Of a DNA stretch of 64,000 bases, positions 45,439 through 54,087 are shown piece by piece (the stretch's first letter is position 1; each line of letters starts with the position of its first letter). The stretch covers positions 1 through 64,000 of the forward strand of contig JAFADG010000021.1 in the NCBI GenBank assembly GCA_023425025.1. The letters are read 5' to 3'. The notes under the pieces are model-generated. The model did no database searches. It was given only the letters and a program-made list of their open reading frames with translations, and was not told where the DNA came from. The position numbers were made by a program, and so were the translations under genes. The DNA is from Bacillota bacterium. GTDB lineage: Bacteria > Bacillota > Clostridia > Christensenellales > Aristaeellaceae.

Positions 45439-46269
45439 TCAAAACTTCCGCCCGCCGCCGCCATGGCTCCGGCCGCTGGAGGACCGGTGGGTGCTGCTGC
45501 GGCCGCCCATACCGCCGCCTGAATTGGCGGAAGCCCGCGGCACCCTGGTCACCTGGGTGCGCAGGTACACGTCCGTCGCGCCGGTGATGTTGACGGCAGC
45601 GTTTTTTTGAAGGTTGTAGCTGTAGGCCGACCCCTTCATGGCATATTTACCACGCACGGAAAAAAAAAGTATCAGCGCGCCGGCCAGACCGGTGAGCAGC
45701 GCGATAGCCGCCTCCCCCAGGGTAACCGTCTTGGGCACAGGCGGCCGGTACGGGTCCACGTTGCCTTCCTCATCCTGGTTGTATTGGCCTTGCGGGATGC
45801 CGTTTTTCAAAAATACTTCCGCCTGGGAAAGTGCCATGTCCGCCGCCTCGCTGTACTCCCCGCCGGATACATAGGGGATCACCGCGTCCAGCAGCGTATT
45901 GATACGTACATCTGTCATGTAGCGGATCATGAGTCCGGTAGTGGAAACATGGATTTCACGGTTGGCCATATCAATGAGGAACAAAAGCCCGGCGGCATCG
46001 CTGCCGGTACCGAAACCGTTCTGATCATAAAAATCATCGGCATACGCCTGGGAGCCGCCCGTTTTCACATCATCCGCAGTCAGCACCACAAAATCCATGC
46101 CATAGCTGCTTCTCATGGAAGCAATGCGGCTTTCCAGCCTGTCGATCTCGCTTTGCCCCATCAAATGGGCCTGGTCAAAAACCCGCTGCTCCGTTTGCCC
46201 AAGGGCATAGGTAAGGGTGCAAGGGACCAACAGTAAAAGGCAAATCAGCAGTGCAATGCGCTTTTTCAT
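45439..46269 (-). CDS. TPM-domain (YgcG-like) membrane protein
   Basis: 276 residues. Signal sequence (KKRIALLICLLLLVPCTLTYA), then a TPM domain (residues about 30-165: QAHLMGQSEIDRLE, DFVVLTADDV, ADDFYDQNGFG, GLLFLIDMANREIHVST), one membrane helix (AAIALLTGLAGALILFF), and a Gly/Ser/Arg-rich tail (SGGGMGGRSS..GGGGRKF), as in YgcG proteins. Function of the family in bacteria is not well defined. It is 14 bp downstream of the zinc-ribbon gene, so the two are probably one unit. Confidence 0.85.
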   Translation of the reverse strand: MKKRIALLICLLLLVPCTLTYALGQTEQRVFDQAHLMGQSEIDRLESRIASMRSSYGMDFVVLTADDVKTGGSQAYADDFYDQNGFGTGSDAAGLLFLIDMANREIHVSTTGLMIRYMTDVRINTLLDAVIPYVSGGEYSEAADMALSQAEVFLKNGIPQGQYNQDEEGNVDPYRPPVPKTVTLGEAAIALLTGLAGALILFFSVRGKYAMKGSAYSYNLQKNAAVNITGATDVYLRTQVTRVPRASANSGGGMGGRSSTHRSSSGRSHGGGGRKF

Positions 46270-46283
46270 CTTTCATCCCTCCC

Positions 46284-47330
46284 TTACACAAAGTAGAATA
46301 TCGCCATAGCCGCGCCGCATACGGCGGCGGCCAATATACCGCAGTGCAAAAGCAGCTTGCCCACATCCACCGGCAGCACGCCGCACACTTCCCCGGTCTG
46401 GCCGTTCATTTCATAATGGTACATTTCTCCTTTATTCCCCCGGTAGGTCATGACCCAGGCCGGGAGCAGGGCGTAGCGGTAGCGGTTGCCTTTGAGTTGC
46501 ATGGTAGTGGCGCCCACCAGCGAGGTATAGGGGCTGTTGGCGGTGATCAGGGGATGGGCGTATTTTTTCAGTTCCTCCTCCACCGAGCCGCGGACGGCCT
46601 CCTTGGCGATATCCCGCTTTTCCGCCAGGAAGCCGGACAGGTAAGCGGGGGCAAAGTCCACAAGCTTCTGCGTATCGTAGGGATGGACCGCGTCGGCCAG
46701 CTTGCGGTCCGCCTTTTGCAGCGCGCTGCGCTCCACATTTTTAAATGCGATGTCCGCGTCCCTGGATACGCTGTAATACTTCGTTGTTGTTATGTTGTAT
46801 TTGGCCGTGGTGGAATGGGTCACGATCTGCCCCTCTCCCGTAAAGCTGGCCGTGGCCTCGTAATCCGCCAGCCAGTACGGGTAATACACGCCGGCCAGCT
46901 TATCCACGCTTTCCTTGGAGATGAATTCCCCGGGCACATATTTCTTTTTGCGGATCCAGGCAAAAAAGCGGTCCATGGCACTCTGCCTGTCATACTGGAA
47001 GGGGAGCACCGCGTCCGGCCGGAACGCCGCGTCCAGCCGGCCCACGATCACCACAGGGTTATGGCAGTAGTAGCACATGGTGGCGGCGGTGGTATCGCTC
47101 GTCACAAGCTCCGCGCCGCAGCTGGGGCAGGAGAAAAGATATTCCTCCTCCCCTGTTTTCAATCCGGCCTGCGGTTCTTCCCTTTCCCGCTGGTAGGCTT
47201 TGTCATCCAGCTTTTCCAGGTACGCTTTATCGAATGTGCTGCCGCAAAACTCGCAGGCAAACTTCAGGCTGTTGGGCTCATACTTCAGCGCGTTGCCGCA
47301 GGATGGGCACTTGTATGTGAAGACAGGCAT
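46284..47330 (-). CDS. Zinc-ribbon membrane-anchored protein
   Basis: About 348 residues. Two N-terminal zinc ribbons: CPSCG with CEFCG (residues about 8-30) and CPSCG with CYYCH (about 67-90). A mixed alpha/beta middle region follows, and a single C-terminal membrane helix (LLLHCGILAAAVCGAAMAIFYF). Often annotated as TFIIB-type zinc ribbon-containing protein. ATG at 47330 chosen because GGAGGGG precedes it. The pairing with a TPM-domain protein recurs in Firmicutes; function unknown. Confidence 0.8.
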   Translation of the reverse strand: MPVFTYKCPSCGNALKYEPNSLKFACEFCGSTFDKAYLEKLDDKAYQREREEPQAGLKTGEEEYLFSCPSCGAELVTSDTTAATMCYYCHNPVVIVGRLDAAFRPDAVLPFQYDRQSAMDRFFAWIRKKKYVPGEFISKESVDKLAGVYYPYWLADYEATASFTGEGQIVTHSTTAKYNITTTKYYSVSRDADIAFKNVERSALQKADRKLADAVHPYDTQKLVDFAPAYLSGFLAEKRDIAKEAVRGSVEEELKKYAHPLITANSPYTSLVGATTMQLKGNRYRYALLPAWVMTYRGNKGEMYHYEMNGQTGEVCGVLPVDVGKLLLHCGILAAAVCGAAMAIFYFV

Positions 47331-47397
47331 ACGTTCCCCTCCGCTCCCCATTTTACTCATGATATGCCAAAGAACGTCCGTTTATAAAGGCCCGGCC

Positions 47398-47841
47398 CTA
47401 TGCATCCTCAATATCCAGCAGCTCCTCCATGCGGGATTCGCCAAGGACGGTCACGCCGTAGGCGGACAGCAGCTCCGCCGCCACGCCGCTGCCAGGGATC
47501 AGCGCGCCGGAAAAGGTGCCGTCGTAAATTTCGCCGAACCCGCAGGATGGGCTGCGCTCCTTCAACACGGCATATTTGCAGCCGTACAGCCTGGCCAGGG
47601 CCAGGGTTTCCTGCGCGCCGCGCGCAAATTCCGCCGTCACATCCTGCTTGGCTTTGGAAAGCACCCTGTCTCCCACCCGTTCGGAAGGATCCCGCGGTGT
47701 GGACAGCCCGCCGTAGATTTCGGGGCAGACAGGCACCAGATGATGCTTCTCCATCAACTTTGCAATGCGCGGATCCAGCTTGTCCGTTCCGTTATAACGG
47801 CAGCGGATGCCCAGCAGGCAGGCGCTGATCAAAACGTTCAT
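47398..47841 (-). CDS. DUF523 family protein
   Basis: 147 residues, cytoplasmic. Signature elements are ISACLLGIRCRYNG, CPEIYGGLSTPRDPSE and LKERSPSCG with conserved cysteines that could bind metal or a cluster. The ATG at 47841 follows GGGGGAGGAG; an upstream in-frame ATG at 47898 has no such site. Function of the family is not established. Confidence 0.9.
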   Translation of the reverse strand: MNVLISACLLGIRCRYNGTDKLDPRIAKLMEKHHLVPVCPEIYGGLSTPRDPSERVGDRVLSKAKQDVTAEFARGAQETLALARLYGCKYAVLKERSPSCGFGEIYDGTFSGALIPGSGVAAELLSAYGVTVLGESRMEELLDIEDA

Positions 47842-48056
47842 GGGCTCCTCCCCCTCAATCCTCAACAGCATCAAAGCCCTTTCATCAGGAACCGACATTA
47901 TTGTAACATATCAGGCGGGGCAAAAAACACAGCGGCGCAATTTTTCCTGCCGCGCCGCAAAAGCGTCCGGCGCTTAAGCCTGCATAAAAGCGGGTATATA
48001 TAGGGCACATCATCAAGCGGGGAGCCGGCGGCCATGCGGCAATCTTCCGCCTTGCT

Positions 48057-48085
48057 TTGATTATTCCTCCAAAATCAGCTATACT
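48057..48085 (+). promoter_or_regulatory. Promoter of the C39-like gene
   Basis: -35 TTGATT (48057-48062), 17-bp spacer, -10 TATACT (48080-48085), about 35 bp before the ATG at 48121. Confidence 0.75.
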
Positions 48086-48120
48086 GTACCTGTGATTCAC
48101 TTTCAAGCGAGGAGCCCAAA

Positions 48121-48759
48121 ATGACCTATTCGATTTTACAGCCCGAGCTTTTGACCATTACCGACGAAAACACGGGCAAAACCCACTGGGGAGGCTTTCA
48201 GGAATGGTACGCCAATGAATGGCACCGTATGGCGGGCTGCGGCCCTACCGCCGCATCCAACCTGACGGCTTATCTCGCTCACACGCGGCCTGAGCTGAAA
48301 GCGTTATATGGTTATGATTCCATGAGCCTTGCGGACTTTTCCGCCCACATGGAGGCGCTTTATCAATTCGTGACCCCGGGCAACATGGGCTTAAACCGGG
48401 TGGAAATGTTCACCGACGGCGTGGACAGGTTTGCCAGGAGCCGGGGCATTTCTATTATACCCCATGTGTTTGAGGTGTCCGGGAACTTGAATAGAAATCG
48501 GCCGCCCGTTTTGGAGCTGGCGGCGTTTGTGCGGGCCGGGCTTTTGAGCGATTGTCCCCTGGCCTTTTTGAACCTGACCAAGGGCCGTGTGAAAAACATT
48601 CAGGGCTGGCACTGGATCACCATCACCAAGGCGGATGTGGATGACAATACCGTCACGGTCTGCGCCTCGGATGAGGGGAAGGAGATCTGCTTTGATTTGA
48701 AGCTGTGGTACCTGTCCACCCGCATGCGCGGCGGGCTGGTGTACTTTACAAAGGAATAA
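48121..48759 (+). CDS. Papain-like (C39-type) cysteine peptidase-like protein
   Basis: 212 residues, no signal peptide. AGCGPTAASNLTAYLA near residue 40 gives the nucleophile Cys and oxyanion region of C39-like folds, and GWHWITITKAD near residue 162 gives the catalytic His followed by an Asp/Asn position. It stands alone, without an ABC transporter or bacteriocin gene, so it is not a canonical bacteriocin-exporter peptidase domain. Substrate unknown. GAGGAG precedes the ATG and a perfect hairpin follows. Confidence 0.7.
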   Translation: MTYSILQPELLTITDENTGKTHWGGFQEWYANEWHRMAGCGPTAASNLTAYLAHTRPELKALYGYDSMSLADFSAHMEALYQFVTPGNMGLNRVEMFTDGVDRFARSRGISIIPHVFEVSGNLNRNRPPVLELAAFVRAGLLSDCPLAFLNLTKGRVKNIQGWHWITITKADVDDNTVTVCASDEGKEICFDLKLWYLSTRMRGGLVYFTKE

Positions 48760-48772
48760 AGCCGCATGCTGT

Positions 48773-48815
48773 CAAAGCGCGGCCCCGCGCCTATTTGGCG
48801 CGGGGCCGCGCTTTG
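48773..48815. terminator. Bidirectional terminator hairpin between convergent genes
   Basis: A perfect 19-bp stem (48773-48791 with 48797-48815) with a 5-nt loop, bounded by short A and T tracts on both sides. It separates the C39-like gene (plus) and mgtA (minus). Confidence 0.85.
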
Positions 48816-48856
48816 AATAACCGGAGCGCCATTTGGCAAGCGGCGCCCTTTCCCCA

Positions 48857-51502
48857 TCAAATCCAATCCCCGTTCCGGCGCACATACGCCCGTTTCACAA
48901 GCTGCACGCCGGCAAGGTATGCCGCCAGCAGCCCGGCCAGCCACAGGCCGAATTCCCTGGGCAGGGGCGACATATCAAAGCCCACGGCAAATCCGGTAAA
49001 GCCGATCGCCAGCGCCGCCATTGCCACAAGCAATGTGGAGAGCATAAGGGGCACGGAGGGCCTGCTCTGCACAAAGGGTACCTTGCCGGTTCTGATCATG
49101 TGTATGACCAATACTTGTGACACTGTGCCAAACACGAACCAGCCGCACTGAAACAGCGGCGCAAGCCCCGTTTTATTGGCGCCGATCACCCACCACATGA
49201 CAGCGTAGCACAGGATATCAAACAGGGAACTGAGCGGGCCCATGACGGCCATGAAGGTTTTGATTGATTTTGTTTCCCACCGGCGGGGTTTTTTGATATA
49301 TTCCTTGTCTACGCTGTCAAAAGGGATGCCTATCTGGGAAAAATCGCACAGCAGATTTTGCGTCAGTATCTGTACCGGCAGCATCGGCAAAAACGGCAGC
49401 AGCACGCTGGCCGCGATCACTGAGATCATATTGCCGAAATTGCCGCTGGCCGCCATCTTGATATATTTGATAATGTTTCCAAAGGTCCGGCGGCCTTCAA
49501 TGACCCCTTCCTCCAGTACCATCAGGTCCTTTTCCAGCAGGATGATATCGGCGGTTTCCTTGGCGATATCCACCGCGCTGTCCACAGAAATGCCCACATC
49601 CGCCTGCCGCAGCGCCAGCGCGTCGTTGATGCCGTCGCCCATATAGCCCACCGTGTGCCCGGCGGCTTGATACGCCTTTACCACCCGTTCCTTCTGCGAA
49701 GGGGAAAGCTTGGCAAACAGGTCGCATTCCTTTACCGCTTGCAGCAGCTGCGCGTCATCCATCTGGTCAACATCACGTCCGGTCAGCATGTGGGAAGTAT
49801 CCACCCCCACCTTGCCGCAAACCTTTGCCGCCACGCCCTCGCTGTCCCCGGTAAGGACAACGGTGCGTACCCCATGCTCTTTCAACGCGGTAATGGCCGC
49901 CTTGGCGCTTTCCTTGGGCGGATCCAGAAAACCCACAAACCCGATCAGCACCATATCCCGTTCATCCGCCACGCTGAAAGCGCCCATATCAGGCACCTCG
50001 TTTTTCTGGGCGATGGCAATCATGCGAAGGCCGTCGGCGTTGTGCTTTTCGTAGGTGCTTAGGGCAATGCGGCGCATCTCATCATCCATGGGCGCCACAT
50101 TCCCGCCTGTTTCCACATAGGCGCAGATGGCCAGCATTTCCTCCACTGCGCCCTTGGTGATCAGCTGACGCTTGCCGTTTTTATCAGCCAGCACCACGCT
50201 CATCCGGCGACGTGAAAAATCAAAAGGGATTTCATCCACCCGGTTATACGCGTCCAGTGCGTCTTCCAGCCCGTTTTGCCTGGCCCGGTTGATGATGGCA
50301 AGGTCGATCAGGTTCTTCAGTCCGGTCTGAAAAGCGCTGTTGAGGTATGCATGGCGCAGGATGCGGGTATCATCCTCCCCGCGCAGGTTCATATATTTTT
50401 CCAAAATGATCTTGTCTTCCGTCAGTGTCCCGGTTTTATCGGTGCACAATACGTCCATCTCTCCAAAGGTCTGTATCGCCCCCAGGGTGCGGACGATGAC
50501 CTTGCGCCTGGACATGGAGACCGCGCCCTTGGCCAGGGTGGAGGCCATGATCACGGGCAGCATTTCCGGCGTGAGCCCCACCGCGATGCTGATGGAAAAC
50601 AAAAGCGCGCTGATCCAGTTCCCTTTTGCCAGCCCGTTGATCAGAAAAACGACAGGGATCATTACCAGCATCATGCGCACCAACAGCCGGCTGACCGAAT
50701 CGACCCCCCGCTCGAAGCTGCTCTTGGCCCTGTCGCCGGACAGCGACTTTGCCATGGACCCAAAATACGTGGCATTACCGGTCGTCAAAACGACTGCCGT
50801 GGCGCTGCCGCTGACCATGTTGGAGCCCATAAATCCAATGCTCCGGTAATCTGTCAGGGCATCATTCCCTGCGTTTTTTGTATCGCTGAACTTTTCCACG
50901 GGGCTTGATTCCCCCGTCAGGGCGGCCTGCGCCACAAAGGCATCCTTGGTGGTCAGGAAGCGCACATCCGCAGGCAGCATATCCCCTGCCGACAGCCTGA
51001 CAACATCCCCCGGAACAACCTCATCCAGGGAAATTTCGCATAGCCTTCCGTCCCGCCAAACCTCCGCCTTGTTGGAGATCATGCGGGACAGCTTTTCCGC
51101 GGCGGCGCTGGAGCGCTGGCTCTGCACAAACGCCACCAGGCTGGACAAAAGCACCAGCGACAGGATGATAATGACCGTTACATAATCAGGCCGTTTGGAC
51201 AAAACCACATCCGTAAAGTAGGTGATGACCGCGATGATCAAAAGAATGATGTTGAAAGGATTCACCACCGCCTCCCGCAGTCTGTGAAGCGTGGTGTCTT
51301 TGTTTCCGGCGGTAATGATGTTTTTGCCGAACTCGTCCTGCAGGTCCGCCGCCTGCTCCTGCGTCAGCCCATCCGGGCCGGAGGACAGCTTCTCAAACAG
51401 CTCCTCCTTTTTGAGGAAGGCATAGAGGCGGATTTTTTCCTCGGCATCAAGCCTGTTTTTTTGCACCTTGCTGACAAGCACTTCTTTGCCCATGAAATTC
51501 AC
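48857..51502 (-). CDS. mgtA: Magnesium-translocating P-type ATPase
   Basis: About 881 residues. P3B-type architecture: two N-terminal helices, TGESSPVEKF (actuator), the phosphorylation site VLCTDKTGTLTEDK, GDGINDALALRQADVGISVD hinge, and six C-terminal helices. MgtA/MgtB proteins import Mg2+ when it is scarce. I favour the GTG at 51500-51502, 8 bp after AAGGAG, over an ATG three codons later. The upstream leader contains an ORF and an intrinsic terminator, pointing to attenuation. Confidence 0.95.
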   Translation of the reverse strand: MNFMGKEVLVSKVQKNRLDAEEKIRLYAFLKKEELFEKLSSGPDGLTQEQAADLQDEFGKNIITAGNKDTTLHRLREAVVNPFNIILLIIAVITYFTDVVLSKRPDYVTVIIILSLVLLSSLVAFVQSQRSSAAAEKLSRMISNKAEVWRDGRLCEISLDEVVPGDVVRLSAGDMLPADVRFLTTKDAFVAQAALTGESSPVEKFSDTKNAGNDALTDYRSIGFMGSNMVSGSATAVVLTTGNATYFGSMAKSLSGDRAKSSFERGVDSVSRLLVRMMLVMIPVVFLINGLAKGNWISALLFSISIAVGLTPEMLPVIMASTLAKGAVSMSRRKVIVRTLGAIQTFGEMDVLCTDKTGTLTEDKIILEKYMNLRGEDDTRILRHAYLNSAFQTGLKNLIDLAIINRARQNGLEDALDAYNRVDEIPFDFSRRRMSVVLADKNGKRQLITKGAVEEMLAICAYVETGGNVAPMDDEMRRIALSTYEKHNADGLRMIAIAQKNEVPDMGAFSVADERDMVLIGFVGFLDPPKESAKAAITALKEHGVRTVVLTGDSEGVAAKVCGKVGVDTSHMLTGRDVDQMDDAQLLQAVKECDLFAKLSPSQKERVVKAYQAAGHTVGYMGDGINDALALRQADVGISVDSAVDIAKETADIILLEKDLMVLEEGVIEGRRTFGNIIKYIKMAASGNFGNMISVIAASVLLPFLPMLPVQILTQNLLCDFSQIGIPFDSVDKEYIKKPRRWETKSIKTFMAVMGPLSSLFDILCYAVMWWVIGANKTGLAPLFQCGWFVFGTVSQVLVIHMIRTGKVPFVQSRPSVPLMLSTLLVAMAALAIGFTGFAVGFDMSPLPREFGLWLAGLLAAYLAGVQLVKRAYVRRNGDWI

Positions 51503-51562
51503 TGGAATCGCTCCTTTCCAATTTAGGATTCCCACATTCTCCAGTGAAAACAAAAAGGCAAC

Positions 51563-51590
51563 AAAAAAGCCGCCCTCAACGGACGGCGGC
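51563..51590 (-). terminator. Leader terminator upstream of mgtA (attenuator candidate)
   Basis: A 6-bp GC-only stem GCCGCC/GGCGGC (51585-51590 with 51569-51574) is followed on the minus strand by T6 (complement of 51563-51568). It is 60 bp before the mgtA start. GGACGG (complement of 51611-51616), at the end of the leader ORF, can pair with CCGTCC (complement of 51581-51586), which overlaps the terminator arm. Confidence 0.8.
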
Positions 51591-51605
51591 AAATACACGG
51601 GCCTC

Positions 51606-51722
51606 CTACTCCGTCCTGCTGCGCGCACAATGGACAGAAACCCGCAATACGCTTTGATCCGTTGGTTTGTTCCCGCAGGGAATGCGGTTGCCGCTTAGCG
51701 GACTTCGGGGCAGGCCGTCCAT
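51606..51722 (-). CDS. Leader ORF upstream of mgtA
   Basis: A 38-codon ORF from ATG 51720-51722 to TAG 51606-51608, with AAGGAAGTG placed upstream. The peptide starts MDGLPRSPLSGNRIP and has four prolines in its first 20 residues, resembling in general character the short Pro-containing MgtL leader of enteric mgtA, with no close identity. It ends 16 bp before the leader terminator. No other function is evident. Confidence 0.55.
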   Translation of the reverse strand: MDGLPRSPLSGNRIPCGNKPTDQSVLRVSVHCARSRTE

Positions 51723-51775
51723 TGTTTCACTTCCTTGTAAAATACTTGGGCGGATGACCTTATCCACCTGTTTCC

Positions 51776-51804
51776 ATTGTAGCATCTGCTTACGGCCAAT
51801 TCAA
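51776..51804 (-). promoter_or_regulatory. mgtA promoter
   Basis: Minus-strand -35 TTGAAT (51799-51804), 17-bp spacer, -10 TACAAT (51776-51781). The leader is about 270 nt. A hairpin GGTGGAT/ATCCGCC lies at the start of the transcript (about 51748-51767). No M-box (ykoK) consensus was recognised. Confidence 0.75.
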
Positions 51805-51907
51805 CCCAAAATGCAAATCTTTGTTTTTCATGGCTATATGCCTGCCGAAGCCATGAACGGATCATGGCGCTATTGCGGCAGCGCCTAAAAAGGATTATGA
51901 TTGACTT

Positions 51908-52068
51908 TATACGAATGGAAAACATTAATGCGTCCAAAGCCGTGAGAGATTTTCGTACAATACAAGAAGGCGAAGCGAGGCGTAGCTGCGCTACGCTGAG
52001 CGGCAGACGACGCGGTAGTGTGCGAAAAGATCCACGGCAACAACGCAATAATGTTTGGAAGTGGTATT
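51908..52068. mobile_element. MITE-like element with 26-bp imperfect terminal inverted repeats
   Basis: The ends 51908-51933 and 52043-52068 match as inverted repeats at 19 of 26 positions, with the inner part AAACATTA(A/T)TGCGT almost exact. The 161-bp element has no transposase and no coding character; its interior holds GTAGCTGCGCTACGC-type palindromes. A single copy of the same end sequence is found at 63717-63740. Confidence 0.6.
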
Positions 52069-52119
52069 AGGCACATGCCGTCATCGCGCCGTGTGCACAA
52101 AGCCCAAAGGGAGATACGC

Positions 52120-53052
52120 ATGATCAGGAATCATCTGCCGCAAAAGCCAGGCGCCATGGAAACGGCAAGGCGGCTTGGCGCCCTTTTTTTGCTGGTATCG
52201 GCGCTGATTGGCCTATTGGCCGCCTCCGTTGGTTCCGACGTGCAAGGGGGCGGTCAGCCGCTCAGCGTCTCGCTCCCGGCCGGGCCGCAAGCCTTTTTTG
52301 CCTTTCCCCTTCTGGAGAAGCAAAATTCCCGCTATGCCGTATCCATGGAAAACAGAGACGACGATATCTTGGCCGCATTGCATGCCGGGACCCCCGATGC
52401 CGCGCTGATACCCGCTGAGCGCCTGCCGGGCATCGATAAAGATACGTATGCGGCGGCAGCCGTTACCTCCTTTGGGAATCTTGTGGCCATACAAAACGGC
52501 GGAACGGCAAAAAGTGTATATGACTTAAATGGCAGATCTGCCATCATGCCCTGTTCCCTGCAGGACGCCGTGGAACGCAAGATGCTTGCCGAACTGTGCG
52601 CAAAGACAAACGTCGCGCTGGAGATCACGTTTGAAAACGATGATTCCATAGCAAACCGGGCCAAGACCGGGGGTTTTGACATCATGCTCCTGCCGGCCGG
52701 CCAATGTGCGCCGGTCTTGCTGCAGCATGAAAGCTACCGCGCCTGCTTTGATACCGCCGGCCAGTGGATGGCGCTCCTTGGCACAATACCTCCGGCCGGC
52801 GACGTTCTGGTCATCCGCGCCGACAGTAAGAACCAGGCCGCCACCGCCAAGCTGCTTGCCGATATCAGGACAGGCATTGAATATGCAAATGCCAAGCACA
52901 AAAAAGCTTCCCAGCTCATCAGCGCTCTAGGCCTTGGGAATGATCCGGTATATGTGCTCAAAACCCTGCCGCATTGCGCGTTTGCCTACCTGGACGGCGC
53001 TGGGATGAATGATTCCATCCGGCAATTGTTGGCGCTGACGGCAAACCCCTGA
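52120..53052 (+). CDS. Orphan periplasmic-binding-like protein
   Basis: About 310 residues. An N-terminal hydrophobic segment (RRLGALFLLVSALIGLLAAS) is followed by a type 2 binding-protein-like region (PLSVSLPAGPQAFFAFPLL, AALIPAERLPG, AVTSFGNLVAIQNG, FDIMLLPAGQCAPVLL), similar in pattern to TauA/SsuA or ThiY substrate-binding proteins. There is no lipobox and no permease or ATPase gene next to it. ATG 52120 follows AAAGGGAG. Ligand unknown. Confidence 0.7.
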   Translation: MIRNHLPQKPGAMETARRLGALFLLVSALIGLLAASVGSDVQGGGQPLSVSLPAGPQAFFAFPLLEKQNSRYAVSMENRDDDILAALHAGTPDAALIPAERLPGIDKDTYAAAAVTSFGNLVAIQNGGTAKSVYDLNGRSAIMPCSLQDAVERKMLAELCAKTNVALEITFENDDSIANRAKTGGFDIMLLPAGQCAPVLLQHESYRACFDTAGQWMALLGTIPPAGDVLVIRADSKNQAATAKLLADIRTGIEYANAKHKKASQLISALGLGNDPVYVLKTLPHCAFAYLDGAGMNDSIRQLLALTANP

Positions 53053-53099
53053 CTTGCGGCCGGCTTTGGCGCAGCATGCTTCCGGCCGTTAAACATGGC

Positions 53100-53131
53100 A
53101 AATGCGGGCGGATATCAATCCGCCCGCATTT
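53100..53131. terminator. Bidirectional terminator between convergent genes
   Basis: Perfect 13-bp stem (53100-53112 with 53119-53131), 6-nt loop, with AAA and TTT at the outer ends. It serves the orphan binding protein gene (plus) and the copper operon (minus). Confidence 0.85.
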
Positions 53132-53155
53132 CGCTTACCTCTTATCCTTTTCTTG

Positions 53156-53362
53156 TCAGGCTACCTCGTACCCCTCTTCGATGATGGCCGCCTTGACAGC
53201 CTCCACCGAAGACTGCGCGGGATCATGCTCCACGGTAACCGTCTTGTCCTTTAGGCTTACCGTCACGCTTTTCACGCCGCCGAGGGCTCCTACGGCATTT
53301 TTCACCGCCCGCTCACAATGGGAGCAGGACATACCATCCACTTTCAAGATAACTGTCTGCAT
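53156..53362 (-). CDS. copZ: Copper chaperone CopZ-like HMA protein
   Basis: 68 residues, a single heavy-metal-associated domain with GMSCSHC (Cys13 and Cys16) and the typical beta-alpha-beta pattern (VKSVTVSLKDKTVTVEHD, AIIEEGYEV). It should bind Cu(I) and pass it to CopA or CsoR in the cytoplasm. ATG 53362 is preferred because GGAGGA precedes it. Last gene of the copper operon. Confidence 0.93.
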   Translation of the reverse strand: MQTVILKVDGMSCSHCERAVKNAVGALGGVKSVTVSLKDKTVTVEHDPAQSSVEAVKAAIIEEGYEVA

Positions 53363-53373
53363 AATATCCTCCG

Positions 53374-54045
53374 TCAATTCAGGTTAAAGGGCTTCAGCAG
53401 CTTATCGACTTCGATAGGCTTGTTATCCTTATCCATGGTGGGCACCTTGGCAAAGACCCAGCCTTCCACGGCATTCACATCCACACCGGCATCGATAAAG
53501 GGCTGCGGGTTCAATACGAACACAATGTCCTTATCATTGGCGGCGATATCCTTTGCCCACTCAAACATGTTGTCGCCGGTAAGCTCCACGCCGTAATGAT
53601 CCAGCGCCGCGTGATACTTGACGCTGTCACGGCTTTGATCCACCACCTGCTTATAGGCATCCACAGGCTTTGCGCTGGCGGCAGGCCCCTTTGAGCCAAG
53701 ATCGGTGCCGATCACAAGCTTGTTATCCTGCACCTTGATGCTCTCGGGCAGCTTGGCGGTATCCAGCCCGGCATTCACAAAGGGCTGGGCGTCCAGCTCC
53801 ACCGCCACATCCAGGCCGGAGGTCTTGGAAAAATCACGGCTGAGAATAAACCGGGCGGCGCCGTCGGGAGCATTGAGCGCATAGCCGCCGTACACATCGT
53901 CCACCGCTACCAGGTCTCCGGCGGCCGCGGCCACCTTTTCAAAAGAGGTCACAGACTCGGTTCCCACCACGTCCAGCTGGGTGCAGGCAGCCAGTGTGAA
54001 AAGTCCCGCCAGAACGAGCGCCACCAGGGTAAGCTTCTTGACCAT
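53374..54045 (-). CDS. Lipoprotein of unknown function in the copper operon
   Basis: 223 residues. Signal peptide with lipobox LAAC (Cys21), so it is anchored on the outside of the membrane. The mature part has two repeated-looking segments, DVAVELDAQPFVNAGLD and DIVFVLNPQPFIDAGVD, each followed by a predicted strand, suggesting an internal duplication. I recognise no metal-binding Cys or Met cluster. Its place between copA and copZ suggests a role linked to copper handling, but this is inference. Confidence 0.75.
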   Translation of the reverse strand: MVKKLTLVALVLAGLFTLAACTQLDVVGTESVTSFEKVAAAAGDLVAVDDVYGGYALNAPDGAARFILSRDFSKTSGLDVAVELDAQPFVNAGLDTAKLPESIKVQDNKLVIGTDLGSKGPAASAKPVDAYKQVVDQSRDSVKYHAALDHYGVELTGDNMFEWAKDIAANDKDIVFVLNPQPFIDAGVDVNAVEGWVFAKVPTMDKDNKPIEVDKLLKPFNLN

Positions 54046-54087
54046 ATTCGATTACCATCCTTTTCCTTTATGAATGAGTTTGGATTA

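Noticed and set aside
51541..51780. M-box (ykoK) or Mn2+ (yybP-ykoY) riboswitch upstream of mgtA
   Set aside because: A GGAGTAGGAGG stretch looked similar to the Mn2+ riboswitch start, but the rest of either consensus is absent. The leader ORF and terminator explain the region better.
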